A DNA stretch of 64,000 bases. Source: an uncultured Clostridia bacterium. Its GTDB lineage: Bacteria > Bacillota > Clostridia > Oscillospirales > Acutalibacteraceae. Made by a program: the position numbers and the translations under genes. The notes under the pieces are model-generated. The model saw only the letters and a program-made list of their open reading frames with translations, did no database searches and had not been told where the DNA came from. Every line of letters starts with the position of its first letter. Positions within the stretch are counted from its first letter, which is position 1. This document shows positions 35,018-43,770 of the stretch, in pieces. Location: the NCBI GenBank assembly GCA_944384985.1, contig CALWVM010000002.1, positions 62,001-126,000 on the forward strand, written 5' to 3'.

Positions 35018-37573
35018 ATGCAGATTTCATTGAACGGAGATTGGAATTTCCGTGAAGTACAAAAAGGGGAGTGGCTGCCTGCAAAAGTTCCGGGCTGCAA
35101 CTACCTCGACTTGTTGCGTGCTGAAAAAATCCCGGACCCGTTTGTGGGCTTGAATGAAAAAGATGTGTCCTGGGTCGCCGACACGGATTGGGAGTATGAA
35201 CGGAGTTTTTCCGTTCCCGCCGAGCTTCTCCGGTGCGACCGTGTGGAACTGGACTGCGCGTGTCTCGATACCATCTGCGATGTTTATGTCAACGACACAC
35301 TTGTCGGCAAAGGGGAAAATGCCCACCGGCATTATGCGTTTGACATCAAGTCGGCGCTTGCCGAGGGCGAAAACGACTTGCGGGTTGTGTTCCACTCTCC
35401 CGTAAACTACGTAAAAGAAAAACAAGCTGTGGAAAAATGTCCGCGCAACAGCAACGGGATGGACGGTATTCCGCATATTCGTAAGCCGCAGTGCCATTTC
35501 GGCTGGGACTGGGGCCCTGTCCTGCCGCCGAGCGGTATTTCCGGCGACATCCAAATCTGCGGATACTCCGGAGCACGGATTGCTGATTTTTCCGTCGTGC
35601 AGCAGCATGAGGACGGTAAGGTACGCCTGCAGATTTCTGCGCAGATTGAGCGTCTCACCGAATGCGTGCCTCAATATATCCTGCGTGTTTTTTCACCGTC
35701 CGGCGAACTGCTGACGGAAACAAACGCCGATTTCTCGAATGCAGACACCGCGCAGTGCATGGTCGTGATCGATGAGCCGGAGCTTTGGTGGACGCGCGAC
35801 TTGTCAGAAAAGGCACAGCAGCCGCTCTACACGGTTGAATTTGCTTTGCTCTGTGGTGAGAAGCAGGCGGATGTGATTGCAAGAAAAATCGGACTTCGCA
35901 CGATCGAACTCAACCGCGATAAAGACGAATATGGCGAGAATTTTCAGTTCCGTATCAACGGCGTCCCGCTGTTTATCAAAGGCGCGAACTGGATCCCGCC
36001 GGACAGCTTTGCCACGCGTTACACAGATGCGCGGCTGGAGTATGATATGGCGGCTATGCGCTTCTCTAATTTCAATATGCTGCGTATTTGGGGCGGTGGA
36101 TATTATGAGCGCGATGCGCTATATGACAAATGCGACCGTGACGGCATCCTGATCTGGCAGGATTTTTGCTTTGCGTGTCAGGGGTATCCGTTTTTCGACG
36201 AAGCGCTTTTGGAAAACATCCATGCCGAGGTTATCGACAACGTCCGCCGTCTGCGCCACCACGCGTGCCTTGCACTGTGGAACGGGAACAACGAGATCGA
36301 AACCATGTCGATCGCGTGGCAGACGCGCCGGAAATACATAGATTGGGCGGAAAAATTCTTTTATCATATTCTGCCTGATTGGCTTATGGATCTGGACGCA
36401 CAGACGCCGTATATCCCGGGCAGCCCCTGCGGTACGGGGTATTTGCAGGGTGTTGACCGCGACGGCGTTGGCGATACGCACCTTTGGGCGGTTTGGCACG
36501 GACTTCAGCCGTTGACCTATTACCGGCGTCGAATGACGCGGTTCTGCAGTGAATTCGGTTTTGAAAGTCTTCCCGACCAAAAGACGATTGCGCGCTATGC
36601 TTCGCCTGCGGATTATGATTTGAACAGCGAAGTATTCCTTGCGCATCAGAAGTGTGCTGGCGGCAATATGAAAATGGCGTTCTATATTGCTTCGCGGTTC
36701 CGGCTGCCAAAGCATTTTATGGATTACGTCTATCTTTCGCAGATCTGTCAGGAAGAGTGTGTGCGCGACGCGACCGAGCATTGGCGGCGTAACAAAGGCC
36801 GCTGCAATGGCTCCATGTATTGGCAGTTCAACGACTGCTGGCCTGTGTGCAGCTGGGCAGGGATGGACTACTACGGCAACTACAAGGCGCTGCAATACGC
36901 CGCCCGGCATTTTAACGCTCCGTTTACCGTTTCCGTTGAAGATACGAAGGAAAGGCTTCGCGTTTTTGTGCTGAACGACACGCTGGAGGCACGGAACGCT
37001 ACGCTTTCCTGGCGGCTTCTGGGGTTCGACGGCGAACAGTTTGCTTCGGAAAAGAAGAACGTTTCCGTCAATGCCGTGCAAAACGAAGTTGCGTTTGATT
37101 TGCCCGTTTCCCGGCTTTCTTCAAAGGGCAATTTGAAACGCGCCGTTTTTGTGGCGGATTTGATGGACGGTGAAACGCTTCTTGCGCGGCGCACGGTTCT
37201 GTTTGATAAAGAGAAGAATCTTTCGCTGCCGAAAACGCAGGTCGATTTAAAGGTGCATGTGCAAAACGGGTTAGCGCATCTGGAGTTGACTTCCGAGAAG
37301 TATACCCGTTTTTTACAGGTGCATTCGAAATCCAATGTCCTGCCGTTTTCCGACAATTTCTTTGATCTGCTGCCGGGGGAGACCAAGCACATCGTGCAGC
37401 CTGTGCGCGACGGTGTGACCGCTGAACAAGTGAAGAATGATTTGACGCTGTTCAGCGCAGGGGACGTTGTACCGCGTGCAAGCCGCCTTTCGGATGCGCT
37501 CACGCGCGCAGGCGTGTTCCTGCGTCCTTTGAGCATCGGGAACTATATTTATTATCAGCGAATCCCGAAATAA
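35018..37573 (+). CDS. GH2 beta-mannosidase
   Basis: An intracellular exo-beta-mannosidase of about 851 residues (MannB type; no signal peptide). The order is the sugar-binding domain (SLNGDWNFREVQKGEWLPA and later WVADTDWEYERSF), immunoglobulin-like domain, then the TIM barrel. The acid/base glutamate is in ALWNGNNEIETMSI near residue 424 and the nucleophile glutamate in CSEFGFESLPD near 510. ATG codons at 35015 and 35018 are both possible; the second has better spacing (7) from GAGGT. It follows the glycosyltransferase genes and probably trims mannosides; a role in the polymer's turnover is inference. Confidence 0.92.
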   Translation: MQISLNGDWNFREVQKGEWLPAKVPGCNYLDLLRAEKIPDPFVGLNEKDVSWVADTDWEYERSFSVPAELLRCDRVELDCACLDTICDVYVNDTLVGKGENAHRHYAFDIKSALAEGENDLRVVFHSPVNYVKEKQAVEKCPRNSNGMDGIPHIRKPQCHFGWDWGPVLPPSGISGDIQICGYSGARIADFSVVQQHEDGKVRLQISAQIERLTECVPQYILRVFSPSGELLTETNADFSNADTAQCMVVIDEPELWWTRDLSEKAQQPLYTVEFALLCGEKQADVIARKIGLRTIELNRDKDEYGENFQFRINGVPLFIKGANWIPPDSFATRYTDARLEYDMAAMRFSNFNMLRIWGGGYYERDALYDKCDRDGILIWQDFCFACQGYPFFDEALLENIHAEVIDNVRRLRHHACLALWNGNNEIETMSIAWQTRRKYIDWAEKFFYHILPDWLMDLDAQTPYIPGSPCGTGYLQGVDRDGVGDTHLWAVWHGLQPLTYYRRRMTRFCSEFGFESLPDQKTIARYASPADYDLNSEVFLAHQKCAGGNMKMAFYIASRFRLPKHFMDYVYLSQICQEECVRDATEHWRRNKGRCNGSMYWQFNDCWPVCSWAGMDYYGNYKALQYAARHFNAPFTVSVEDTKERLRVFVLNDTLEARNATLSWRLLGFDGEQFASEKKNVSVNAVQNEVAFDLPVSRLSSKGNLKRAVFVADLMDGETLLARRTVLFDKEKNLSLPKTQVDLKVHVQNGLAHLELTSEKYTRFLQVHSKSNVLPFSDNFFDLLPGETKHIVQPVRDGVTAEQVKNDLTLFSAGDVVPRASRLSDALTRAGVFLRPLSIGNYIYYQRIPK

Positions 37574-37584
37574 ACAGCTACTAA

Positions 37585-37617
37585 GACCCGTTCGTTTTAG
37601 AGCGGGTCAATTTTTTT
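37585..37617 (+). terminator. Terminator after the beta-mannosidase gene
   Basis: A stem GACCCGTTC/GAGCGGGTC (one T-G wobble) with a short loop, followed by AATTTTTTT. Confidence 0.85.
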
Positions 37618-37638
37618 GTAAAATTTCATAATATAGTA

Positions 37639-37667
37639 TTGACAATTCATATGAATAAGCATAATAT
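37639..37667 (+). promoter_or_regulatory. Promoter with ArsR-type operator
   Basis: Perfect -35 TTGACA (37639-37644), 17-base spacer, -10 TAATAT (37662-37667). The spacer begins with a 12-base palindrome ATTCATATGAAT (37645-37656), and a second ATATGAATAA half-site follows at 37666-37675. This fits the imperfect inverted repeats of SmtB/CadC operators, so the module is probably autorepressed. Confidence 0.8.
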
Positions 37668-37702
37668 ATGAATAAAGAATCATATGAAAGGAGATTCATG
37701 AT

Positions 37703-38068
37703 ATGGAAAGACCCGCGCATGACCATTTAGATGCGTTAAACACGGTTCGCGGCGGGATGCCGCAGGATGAGCTGCTGTGCGACTTGGCGGATCTGTTTAA
37801 GATTTTCGGCGATACGACACGCATGAAAATTTTGTTTTCTCTGTTTGAAGCGGAGCTTTGTGTGCACGAGATCACCGCGCTGTTGGGGATGACACAGTCG
37901 GCAATTTCGCACCAGCTCAAAGTCCTCAAAGACGCACATTTGATCGACAGCCGCCGCGAGGGCAAAACCATGATTTATTTTTTGGCAGACGACCACGTCC
38001 GTTCCATCATCGGACAGGGATATGAACACATTACAGAGGAGGATAAACCCCATGAAGAAGACCTTTAA
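37703..38068 (+). CDS. ArsR/SmtB-family metal-sensing repressor
   Basis: A 121-residue winged-helix repressor. The recognition helix region is ELCVHEITALLGMTQSAISHQLKVLKDA. Near the C-terminus, DDHVRSIIGQGYEHITE fits the alpha-5 site D-x-H-x10-H-x2-E of SmtB-type Zn/Co sensors. ELCVHE has only one of the two alpha-3 cysteines of ArsR/CadC. So zinc or a similar divalent ion is the likely signal. It sits over its own operator promoter and overlaps the HMA gene by 17 bases. Confidence 0.9.
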   Translation: MERPAHDHLDALNTVRGGMPQDELLCDLADLFKIFGDTTRMKILFSLFEAELCVHEITALLGMTQSAISHQLKVLKDAHLIDSRREGKTMIYFLADDHVRSIIGQGYEHITEEDKPHEEDL

Positions 38069-38270
38069 GCTGGAAGACTTAGACTGCGCAAACTGTGCAG
38101 CAAAAATGGAATGTGCGATCAATAAGCTTGACGACGTGAAACATGCATCTGTAAGCTTTCTGACGCAGAAACTCACCGTGGAAACCGACGGCGAGGTCTC
38201 GGACGATTTGATGAAGAAAATCGCAAAGGTCTGCCGCAAGGTAGAGCCGGATTGCCGAATCATCCTGTAA
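38052..38270 (+). CDS. Heavy-metal-associated (HMA) domain protein
   Basis: A 72-residue single-domain metallochaperone-like protein: MKKTFKLEDLDCANCAAKM, with the metal motif CANC at residues 12-15, and the usual beta-alpha-beta order. The ATP-driven pump encoded next lacks its own N-terminal HMA domain, so this stand-alone domain probably supplies it. The ATG at 38052 follows AGAGGAGGA; an upstream in-frame start at 38022 lies within the repressor gene. Confidence 0.85.
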   Translation: MKKTFKLEDLDCANCAAKMECAINKLDDVKHASVSFLTQKLTVETDGEVSDDLMKKIAKVCRKVEPDCRIIL

Positions 38271-38303
38271 AAACCATATTCTTTTACAAAAGAAGGGACT
38301 TTT

Positions 38304-40151
38304 ATGACCAAAAAGCAAAAACGCAGCCTTGCACGGATCCTGATTGCGGCGGTGCTGCTGGTTGCGGCATGGCTTTTGCCATTAGAGGGCATATGGAAGC
38401 TGTTAGTTTTTCTGGTGCCGTATGCCGTTGTCGGCTGGGATGTGCTTTGGAAATCCCTGCGTAATATTGCGCATGGGCAGGTTTTTGACGAAAATTTCTT
38501 GATGTCGCTTGCCACGATTGGCGCTTTCTGCCTTTCCGAATACCAGGAAGCGGTTGCCGTGATGCTGTTCTATCAGGTTGGCGAGCTGTTCCAGAGTGTT
38601 GCCGTCGGCAAAAGCCGGAAATCTATTGCAGCGCTGATGGACATTCGCCCCGACAGCGCAACGGTCTTGCGAAACGGTGAAGCCGTTACGGTTTCGCCGG
38701 AGGAAGTGGAAGTCGGCGAAACATTGCTTATCAAACCCGGCGAGAAGATCCCGCTGGATTCGGTAATCACAAAAGGTACGACGACAGTGAATACCGCCGC
38801 GCTTACAGGCGAATCCATGCCGCAGGACAAAACGGTAAGCGATTCCTTAGTCAGCGGGTCAGTCAATTTAAGCGGCGTGATTGAAGCGCGCGTTACAAGT
38901 TTGTTTGCCGAAAGCACAGTCTCACGCATTTTGGAACTCGTGGAAAACGCTTCGGAAAAGAAAGCGAAAAGCGAAGCCTTTATTACGCGCTTTGCACGGG
39001 TCTATACGCCCTGCGTCGTAATTGCCGCCGTTCTGCTTGCCGTGCTGCCGCCGCTGTTTACGGATCAGCCATTTACGGAATGGCTTTCGCGGGCGCTTAC
39101 GTTCCTGGTCATTTCCTGTCCGTGTGCTCTGGTGGTCTCCGTACCGCTCTCATTCTTCGGCGGTATCGGCGCCGCGTCGAAAATTGGTGTACTGATTAAA
39201 GGTGCGAACTACCTCGAAGCACTTTCCAATGTGGATACGGTCGTTTTTGATAAGACCGGTACGCTCACCAAAGGCACATTTACCGTTTCTGCGGTGCATT
39301 CCGATGTGATCTCACCGGAAGAACTGTTGGACATTGCGGCTGTAGCCGAAGTGTTTTCAAAGCATCCGATCGCAACATGTATTGTGCAAGCGCATAGCGG
39401 GCACATAGATAAAAGCCGTATTACGGAGATCCACGAACGTGCGGGGCTTGGCATTGAAGCTGTCATTGATGGTAAAACAATCCTTGCCGGTAACGGTAAG
39501 TTGATGGATACCGTTGGCGCGCAGTGGCACCCCTGCCATGAGCCCGGCACGACGGTGCACATTGCGGCGGATGGCGTGTATATGGGGCATATCGTAATCT
39601 CCGATACAGTCAAAGAGGATGCTGCCGAGGCGATTAGCGACCTTAAAGCGGTCGGCGTACGCCGAACTGTGATGTTGACCGGGGATGATGAAAAGGTCGC
39701 CGAAGCTGTCGGCAAGACCTTGGGACTGGATGAAGTCCACGCCCGTCTGATGCCGGATGATAAGGTGAAAGCCGTTGAGTCTTTGCTTGCAAGCAAACCC
39801 CCGAAAACCGCGCTTGCTTTCGTCGGCGACGGCATCAACGACGCACCGGTGCTTTCCCGCGCGGACATCGGCATCGCTATGGGCGCGCTGGGCAGCGATG
39901 CCGCAATCGAGGCGGCAGATATCGTTTTGATGGACGACAAACCCTCGAAGCTTGCAAGGACGGTCCGCATTTCCCGTAAGACCATGCGCATCGTGCGGCA
40001 GAACATTGTGTTCTCGTTGCTTGTAAAAGCCGTGGTCCTGGTGCTGGGTGCGCTGGGCATTGCAAATATGTGGCTTGCAGTGTTCGCCGACGTCGGCGTA
40101 ATGGTGCTTGCAATCCTCAACTCGATTCGCACGCTTAATGCAGCAAAATAA
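38304..40151 (+). CDS. P1B-type heavy-metal-transporting ATPase (Zn/Cd/Pb type)
   Basis: A 615-residue metal efflux ATPase without an N-terminal HMA domain. Motifs in order: actuator loop TGESMP, the channel motif SCPCALVVS, phosphorylation site DKTGTLT, and [21 protein letters not shown]. The last transmembrane segments contain MWLAVFADVGVMVLAILNS; an Asp here is typical of the P1B-2 (Zn/Cd/Pb) group. The upstream SmtB-type repressor supports a zinc-like substrate. It ends at a bidirectional terminator facing copA. Confidence 0.9.
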   Translation: MTKKQKRSLARILIAAVLLVAAWLLPLEGIWKLLVFLVPYAVVGWDVLWKSLRNIAHGQVFDENFLMSLATIGAFCLSEYQEAVAVMLFYQVGELFQSVAVGKSRKSIAALMDIRPDSATVLRNGEAVTVSPEEVEVGETLLIKPGEKIPLDSVITKGTTTVNTAALTGESMPQDKTVSDSLVSGSVNLSGVIEARVTSLFAESTVSRILELVENASEKKAKSEAFITRFARVYTPCVVIAAVLLAVLPPLFTDQPFTEWLSRALTFLVISCPCALVVSVPLSFFGGIGAASKIGVLIKGANYLEALSNVDTVVFDKTGTLTKGTFTVSAVHSDVISPEELLDIAAVAEVFSKHPIATCIVQAHSGHIDKSRITEIHERAGLGIEAVIDGKTILAGNGKLMDTVGAQWHPCHEPGTTVHIAADGVYMGHIVISDTVKEDAAEAISDLKAVGVRRTVMLTGDDEKVAEAVGKTLGLDEVHARLMPDDKVKAVESLLASKPPKTALAFVGDGINDAPVLSRADIGIAMGALGSDAAIEAADIVLMDDKPSKLARTVRISRKTMRIVRQNIVFSLLVKAVVLVLGALGIANMWLAVFADVGVMVLAILNSIRTLNAAK

Positions 40152-40171
40152 CAAACGGAATATAAAATGAG

Positions 40172-40210
40172 GAAGGCCCCGACAGTAGTTTCTGCCGGAG
40201 CCTTCTTCAT
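40172..40210. terminator. Bidirectional terminator between the two metal ATPase genes
   Basis: Stem GAAGGCCCCGACAG pairing with CTGCCGGAGCCTTC with two mismatches and a TAGTTT loop, flanked by T/A-rich sequence on both sides; genes are convergent. Confidence 0.7.
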
Positions 40211-40226
40211 TTCTTTTTGTGTGCCT

Positions 40227-40430
40227 TTAGCGAACAACCTTGTAGTCTTGCGCCTCGATCGCAGCGACAAGCGCATCGACCGAAACGCCTTCTTTTGCTT
40301 TCACGGTCGCCGTGCCGGCTTCGTGGTCAGCCGATGCCTCAATGACGCCGTCCACAGCCTCCAGCGCCTTTTTAATGATCGCTTCGCAGTGCTGGCACAT
40401 CATGCCCTCGACTTTCAATGTAATTTCCAT
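40227..40430 (-). CDS. Nested CopZ-like copper chaperone frame inside copA
   Basis: Within the 3' end of copA, in the same frame, an ATG at 40430 is preceded by a GGAAAGGAG site 6 bases away. It opens a 67-residue HMA protein, [15 protein letters not shown], with the usual copper-chaperone length and MxCxxC motif. Two explanations fit: a recent fusion of separate copA and copZ genes through loss of the copA stop, or one gene that yields both the long ATPase and a free chaperone by internal initiation. Expression of the short form is inferred, not shown. Confidence 0.6.
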   Translation of the reverse strand: MEITLKVEGMMCQHCEAIIKKALEAVDGVIEASADHEAGTATVKAKEGVSVDALVAAIEAQDYKVVR

Positions 40431-42809
40431 TGTATTCTCCTTTCCGGGCAGGGGAGACTGCCCGTTTTGATTGACTTGATTTTGTACATCATTTTGCACA
40501 GTGGGGGTTACCGGTTGGGTTGGACTTGTTTTTGGCTGCTCACTCTTTTTGTGGAATTTGAAGAAGTTCAGACGCAGCGCGTTCGTGACAACGCAGAAGC
40601 TGGAAAGGCTCATGGCAGCCGCGCCGAACATCGGGTTGAGCTCCCAGCCCAAAAGCGGGGTGAATACACCCGCGGCAAGCGGGATGCCCAGTGCGTTGTA
40701 GAAAAACGCCCAGAACAGGTTTTCGTGAATGTTGCGTAAGGTGGCGCGGCTCAAGCGGATCGCCGCCGGTACGTCGGAAAGGCGGCTCTTCATCAGCACA
40801 ACATCTGCTGCGTCGATGGCAACATCCGTCCCCGCGCCGATGGCAATGCCGATATCCGCTCTTGTAAGGGCGGGCGCGTCGTTAATACCGTCGCCGACCA
40901 TGGCAACCTTGCCGTGCGCCTGCATTCTGCGGACCACCGCTTCTTTGCCGTCCGGCAAAACGCCTGCGATAACCTCATCCACACCTGCGGCCTTGCCGAT
41001 GGCATTTGCCGTTTTTTCGTTGTCGCCGGTGAGCATGACCACCCGGATGCCGAGATCTTTCATCTCTTGTATAGCAGCGGGGCTGTCAGATTTTATAACA
41101 TCTGCAACGGCGATAACGCCCAAAAGGGTGTTTCCGCGGCAGAAATACAGCGGCGTTTTCCCTTCGTTAGCAAGGGATTCGGCTTTCTCTGCAAAGCTCT
41201 GCGGAAGGTCAAGTTTTTCAGAAATGAAATTCCGGTTGCCGCCGAACAGCGGTTCCCCGTCCAGCGCTGCCGACAGGCCGTTGCCGGGCAGAGCTTGGAA
41301 ATCCTGCACGTCAGCCGGCTGCAAATGCAAATCTTCACCTTTTGCCAAGATGGCTTTCGCTAAGGGGTGTTCGCTCTTTTGTTCCAGTGCGCACGCAAGC
41401 GATAAAAGCGTTGTCTCATCCGTATTCCCATAGGGGAGAATGTCCGTTACGGTAGGTTTGCCCTCGGTGATGGTTCCGGTCTTGTCGAGGATCACGGTTT
41501 TTACTTTGCCGGTCTCTTCCAGAGATACGGCGGTTTTGAAAAGCACACCGTTTTTGGCACCTACGCCGTTGCCAACCATAATGGCGACAGGCGTTGCAAG
41601 GCCTAACGCACACGGGCAGCTGATGACGAGCACCGAAATGCCGCGTGCGAGTGCGAAGCCGACGCTTTCACCGGCGATCATCCATGCAGCGAAAGCGACA
41701 ATGGCAATAGCAATAACTACGGGAACAAATACGCCAGAAACACGGTCTGCGATCTTTGCGATCGGTGCTTTGGTTGCTGCTGCATCGCTGACCATTTTAA
41801 TGATTTGCGAAAGTGTCGTGTCCTCGCCGACTTTTGTGGCACGGCAACGGATATAACCGGACTGGTTGACTGTTCCGGCGCTTACCGTATCGCCCTGCGC
41901 TTTGTCGACCGGGATGCTTTCGCCCGTAAGTGATGCTTCATCTACCGCGCTGCTGCCTTCGAGCACAACACCGTCCACAGGAATGTTCTCGCCGGGGCGC
42001 ACGGCAAAGATGTCCCCGGAATGTACCTGCTCAATGGGAACTTCGGTTTCCGTGCCATTGCGCACAACCACCGTTGTCTTCGGCGCAAGACGCATCAGCC
42101 CTTTGAGTGCATCCGTTGTTTTACCCTTAGAATGCGCTTCCAGCATCTTCCCGACAGTAATGAGTGCCAGGATCATCGCTGCAGACTCAAAATACATATC
42201 ATGCAAATGATGAAACGCGGTTGTGGTGTCACCGGCAAGCATATCAGCGCTCATGGCAAACAGCACATAGGCGCTGTATCCGAATGAAGCCGACGCGCCG
42301 AGCGCCACGAGCGTATCCATGTTGGGTGCGCGGTGCCAGAGCCCCTGAAAGCCGCTGATGAAGAACTTCTGGTTGATGACCATGACGATAATGGTCAAAA
42401 GCATTTGGATAAGCCCGATTGCCATCGGGTTTTCGGCGAGCACGGCGGGCAGAGGAAAACCCCACATCACGTGGCCCATGGAAACGTACATCAGCACAAG
42501 CAAAAAGCCGATACTTGCAATCAGCCGCCGCTTGAGCTTCGGCGTCTCCTTATCTTTGAGCGCTTCCTCCTGCGCGGAGAGGTCAGCGTGTTGTTCGTTC
42601 GTTTTGTGTTCCGTGAGCGGCGCTGCGCCGTAGCCGGCAGCTTCAACAGCGGAAATAATGTTTTCGGGTGAGGCGGTGCCTTCCACGCTCATGGAATTGG
42701 TCAGCAGGCTGACATTGCAGGATTTGACACCCTTGACTTTGGAGACCGCCTTTTCCACATGTGTGCTGCACGCAGCGCAGCTCATGCCTGTAATGGAATA
42801 TTTGTCCAT
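40227..42809 (-). CDS. copA: Copper-transporting P-type ATPase with C-terminal CopZ-like domain
   Basis: An 860-residue copper efflux ATPase (P1B-1). The N-terminal HMA domain has [10 protein letters not shown] at residues 8-17. The actuator TGESIPV, channel motif [22 protein letters not shown] and [16 protein letters not shown] follow, with transmembrane residues [12 protein letters not shown] and [15 protein letters not shown] as in the copper type. Unusually, after a Gln/Pro/Asn-rich linker a second HMA domain (GMMCQHC) forms the C-terminus from residue 794. That part is also a complete potential copZ gene with its own ribosome binding site. csoR lies just upstream. Confidence 0.93.
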   Translation of the reverse strand: MDKYSITGMSCAACSTHVEKAVSKVKGVKSCNVSLLTNSMSVEGTASPENIISAVEAAGYGAAPLTEHKTNEQHADLSAQEEALKDKETPKLKRRLIASIGFLLVLMYVSMGHVMWGFPLPAVLAENPMAIGLIQMLLTIIVMVINQKFFISGFQGLWHRAPNMDTLVALGASASFGYSAYVLFAMSADMLAGDTTTAFHHLHDMYFESAAMILALITVGKMLEAHSKGKTTDALKGLMRLAPKTTVVVRNGTETEVPIEQVHSGDIFAVRPGENIPVDGVVLEGSSAVDEASLTGESIPVDKAQGDTVSAGTVNQSGYIRCRATKVGEDTTLSQIIKMVSDAAATKAPIAKIADRVSGVFVPVVIAIAIVAFAAWMIAGESVGFALARGISVLVISCPCALGLATPVAIMVGNGVGAKNGVLFKTAVSLEETGKVKTVILDKTGTITEGKPTVTDILPYGNTDETTLLSLACALEQKSEHPLAKAILAKGEDLHLQPADVQDFQALPGNGLSAALDGEPLFGGNRNFISEKLDLPQSFAEKAESLANEGKTPLYFCRGNTLLGVIAVADVIKSDSPAAIQEMKDLGIRVVMLTGDNEKTANAIGKAAGVDEVIAGVLPDGKEAVVRRMQAHGKVAMVGDGINDAPALTRADIGIAIGAGTDVAIDAADVVLMKSRLSDVPAAIRLSRATLRNIHENLFWAFFYNALGIPLAAGVFTPLLGWELNPMFGAAAMSLSSFCVVTNALRLNFFKFHKKSEQPKTSPTQPVTPTVQNDVQNQVNQNGQSPLPGKENTMEITLKVEGMMCQHCEAIIKKALEAVDGVIEASADHEAGTATVKAKEGVSVDALVAAIEAQDYKVVR

Positions 42810-42832
42810 ACGAAAACTCCCTTCTCAAAAGC

Positions 42833-43138
42833 CTATTTCATCAGCTTTTGCAAAGTTGCAAGCAGGTCGTCGAGCGTTTCTTCCTTGCCCGCTTTAATGT
42901 CTTCCGCTACGCAGGTTCGAATATGATTCGAAAGCAGCTCGCGGTTAAAGGCATTGAGCGCCGCATTCGCAGCGGCCGCCTGCACCAAAATATCCGTGCA
43001 ATAGGCGTTGTTTTCTACCATGCCCTTGATACCACGGATCTGCCCTTCGATGCGGTTGAGACGGTTTATCAAAGATTTATACTCCGACTCAGACCGCTCC
43101 TTGGTCTTGCGGCAGCAGGAGCATTTCGTTTTTTCCAT
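42833..43138 (-). CDS. csoR: CsoR-family copper-sensing repressor
   Basis: A 101-residue four-helix DNA-binding repressor that releases DNA when Cu(I) binds. The family signature SLINRLNRIEGQIRGIKGMVE is at about residues 22-42. The copper ligands are Cys in NAYCTD and His, Cys in SNHIRTC (the C-H-C set). The N-terminal KTKCSCCRKTKE adds extra cysteines. It lies upstream of copA and below two operator-like repeats, so it probably represses itself and copA. Confidence 0.93.
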   Translation of the reverse strand: MEKTKCSCCRKTKERSESEYKSLINRLNRIEGQIRGIKGMVENNAYCTDILVQAAAANAALNAFNRELLSNHIRTCVAEDIKAGKEETLDDLLATLQKLMK

Positions 43139-43160
43139 ATGAAATCGCCTCCGTTTTCAT

Positions 43161-43177
43161 ATACCCTTATGGGGTAT
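43161..43177. promoter_or_regulatory. CsoR-type operator 1 (near transcription start)
   Basis: Inverted repeat ATACCC-TTATG-GGGTAT, just downstream of the -10 box of the csoR promoter. The same pattern of CCC/GGG flanked by AT is known for CsoR sites. Confidence 0.75.
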
Positions 43178-43181
43178 TTTG

Positions 43182-43210
43182 ATTATATACCCGGCAGGGG
43201 TATATGTCAA
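43182..43210 (-). promoter_or_regulatory. csoR-copA promoter with operator 2 in the spacer
   Basis: On the minus strand, TTGACA (43205-43210), a 17-base spacer and TATAAT (43182-43187), a perfect consensus. Between and overlapping the elements lies the perfect 8-base-pair inverted repeat ATATACCC-GGCAG-GGGTATAT (43185-43205), a CsoR-type operator placed to block polymerase. Confidence 0.9.
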
Positions 43211-43229
43211 GACTTTTTTATAAAAATAA

Positions 43230-43250
43230 CAGCCCACGAAACGTGGGCTG
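43230..43250 (-). terminator. Terminator of the ferritin-like gene
   Basis: A 9-base-pair stem CAGCCCACG/CGTGGGCTG with an AAA loop. On the minus strand a T-rich stretch (TTATTTTTATA) follows. It isolates the csoR promoter from upstream transcription. Confidence 0.8.
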
Positions 43251-43268
43251 CAAATCAGATATTTCTGT

Positions 43269-43703
43269 TCACAAATATTGTCGGATATCCACGGCGAGCT
43301 TTTCTTCGGTCTGAATTAAGCGTTGCGCAATATTTTTGACCTTTTCGTCCGCATCGGCGCAGCGGTTTAGGTGGCGACAAACGGTTTTTACGCCCATGTT
43401 GCAGCCGTCTGTGATGAGGTCGGCAACGGTGTCGTCCGCCCCGTGGATCAAAAGCTCGGTGTTTGTTTTCAGCCACGACATACCTTTGGCGATGGGGCTG
43501 GGATCTTTGCCGGTCTGCCCGTTGGAGTCAAGTACTGTGCGTACCTCAGCCTGCAGAGCCTGATGCTCCTGCATGCCGGTCTCCAGCCGTTGTTTAAACG
43601 CCGGATTTTTCACGTTGTCACAAACTTCGTGCAACGCATCATAGCCCATTTGTGTACCGGTATCGCATTCCCGTAAGAGTCGGATCGTATCTTCTTGCAT
43701 CAT
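43269..43703 (-). CDS. Ferritin-like four-helix protein (DUF2383-like)
   Basis: A 144-residue all-helical protein. The pattern GTQMGYDALHEVCDNVKNPAFKQRLETGMQEHQALQAEV and a later SWLKTNTELLIHGADDTVADLITDGCN resembles the DUF2383/PA2169 ferritin-like family, which has acidic and His positions on four helices. Whether it binds metal is unknown. ATG codons at 43703 and 43700 are both possible. A separate transcription unit ends at the terminator before csoR. Confidence 0.6.
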   Translation of the reverse strand: MMQEDTIRLLRECDTGTQMGYDALHEVCDNVKNPAFKQRLETGMQEHQALQAEVRTVLDSNGQTGKDPSPIAKGMSWLKTNTELLIHGADDTVADLITDGCNMGVKTVCRHLNRCADADEKVKNIAQRLIQTEEKLAVDIRQYL

Positions 43704-43770
43704 ATCGTATCACCCTTGCTTCGTTTTTTACAGTATGCGTAAAAAAGCAGGGGATATGCGTAAACAAAAA

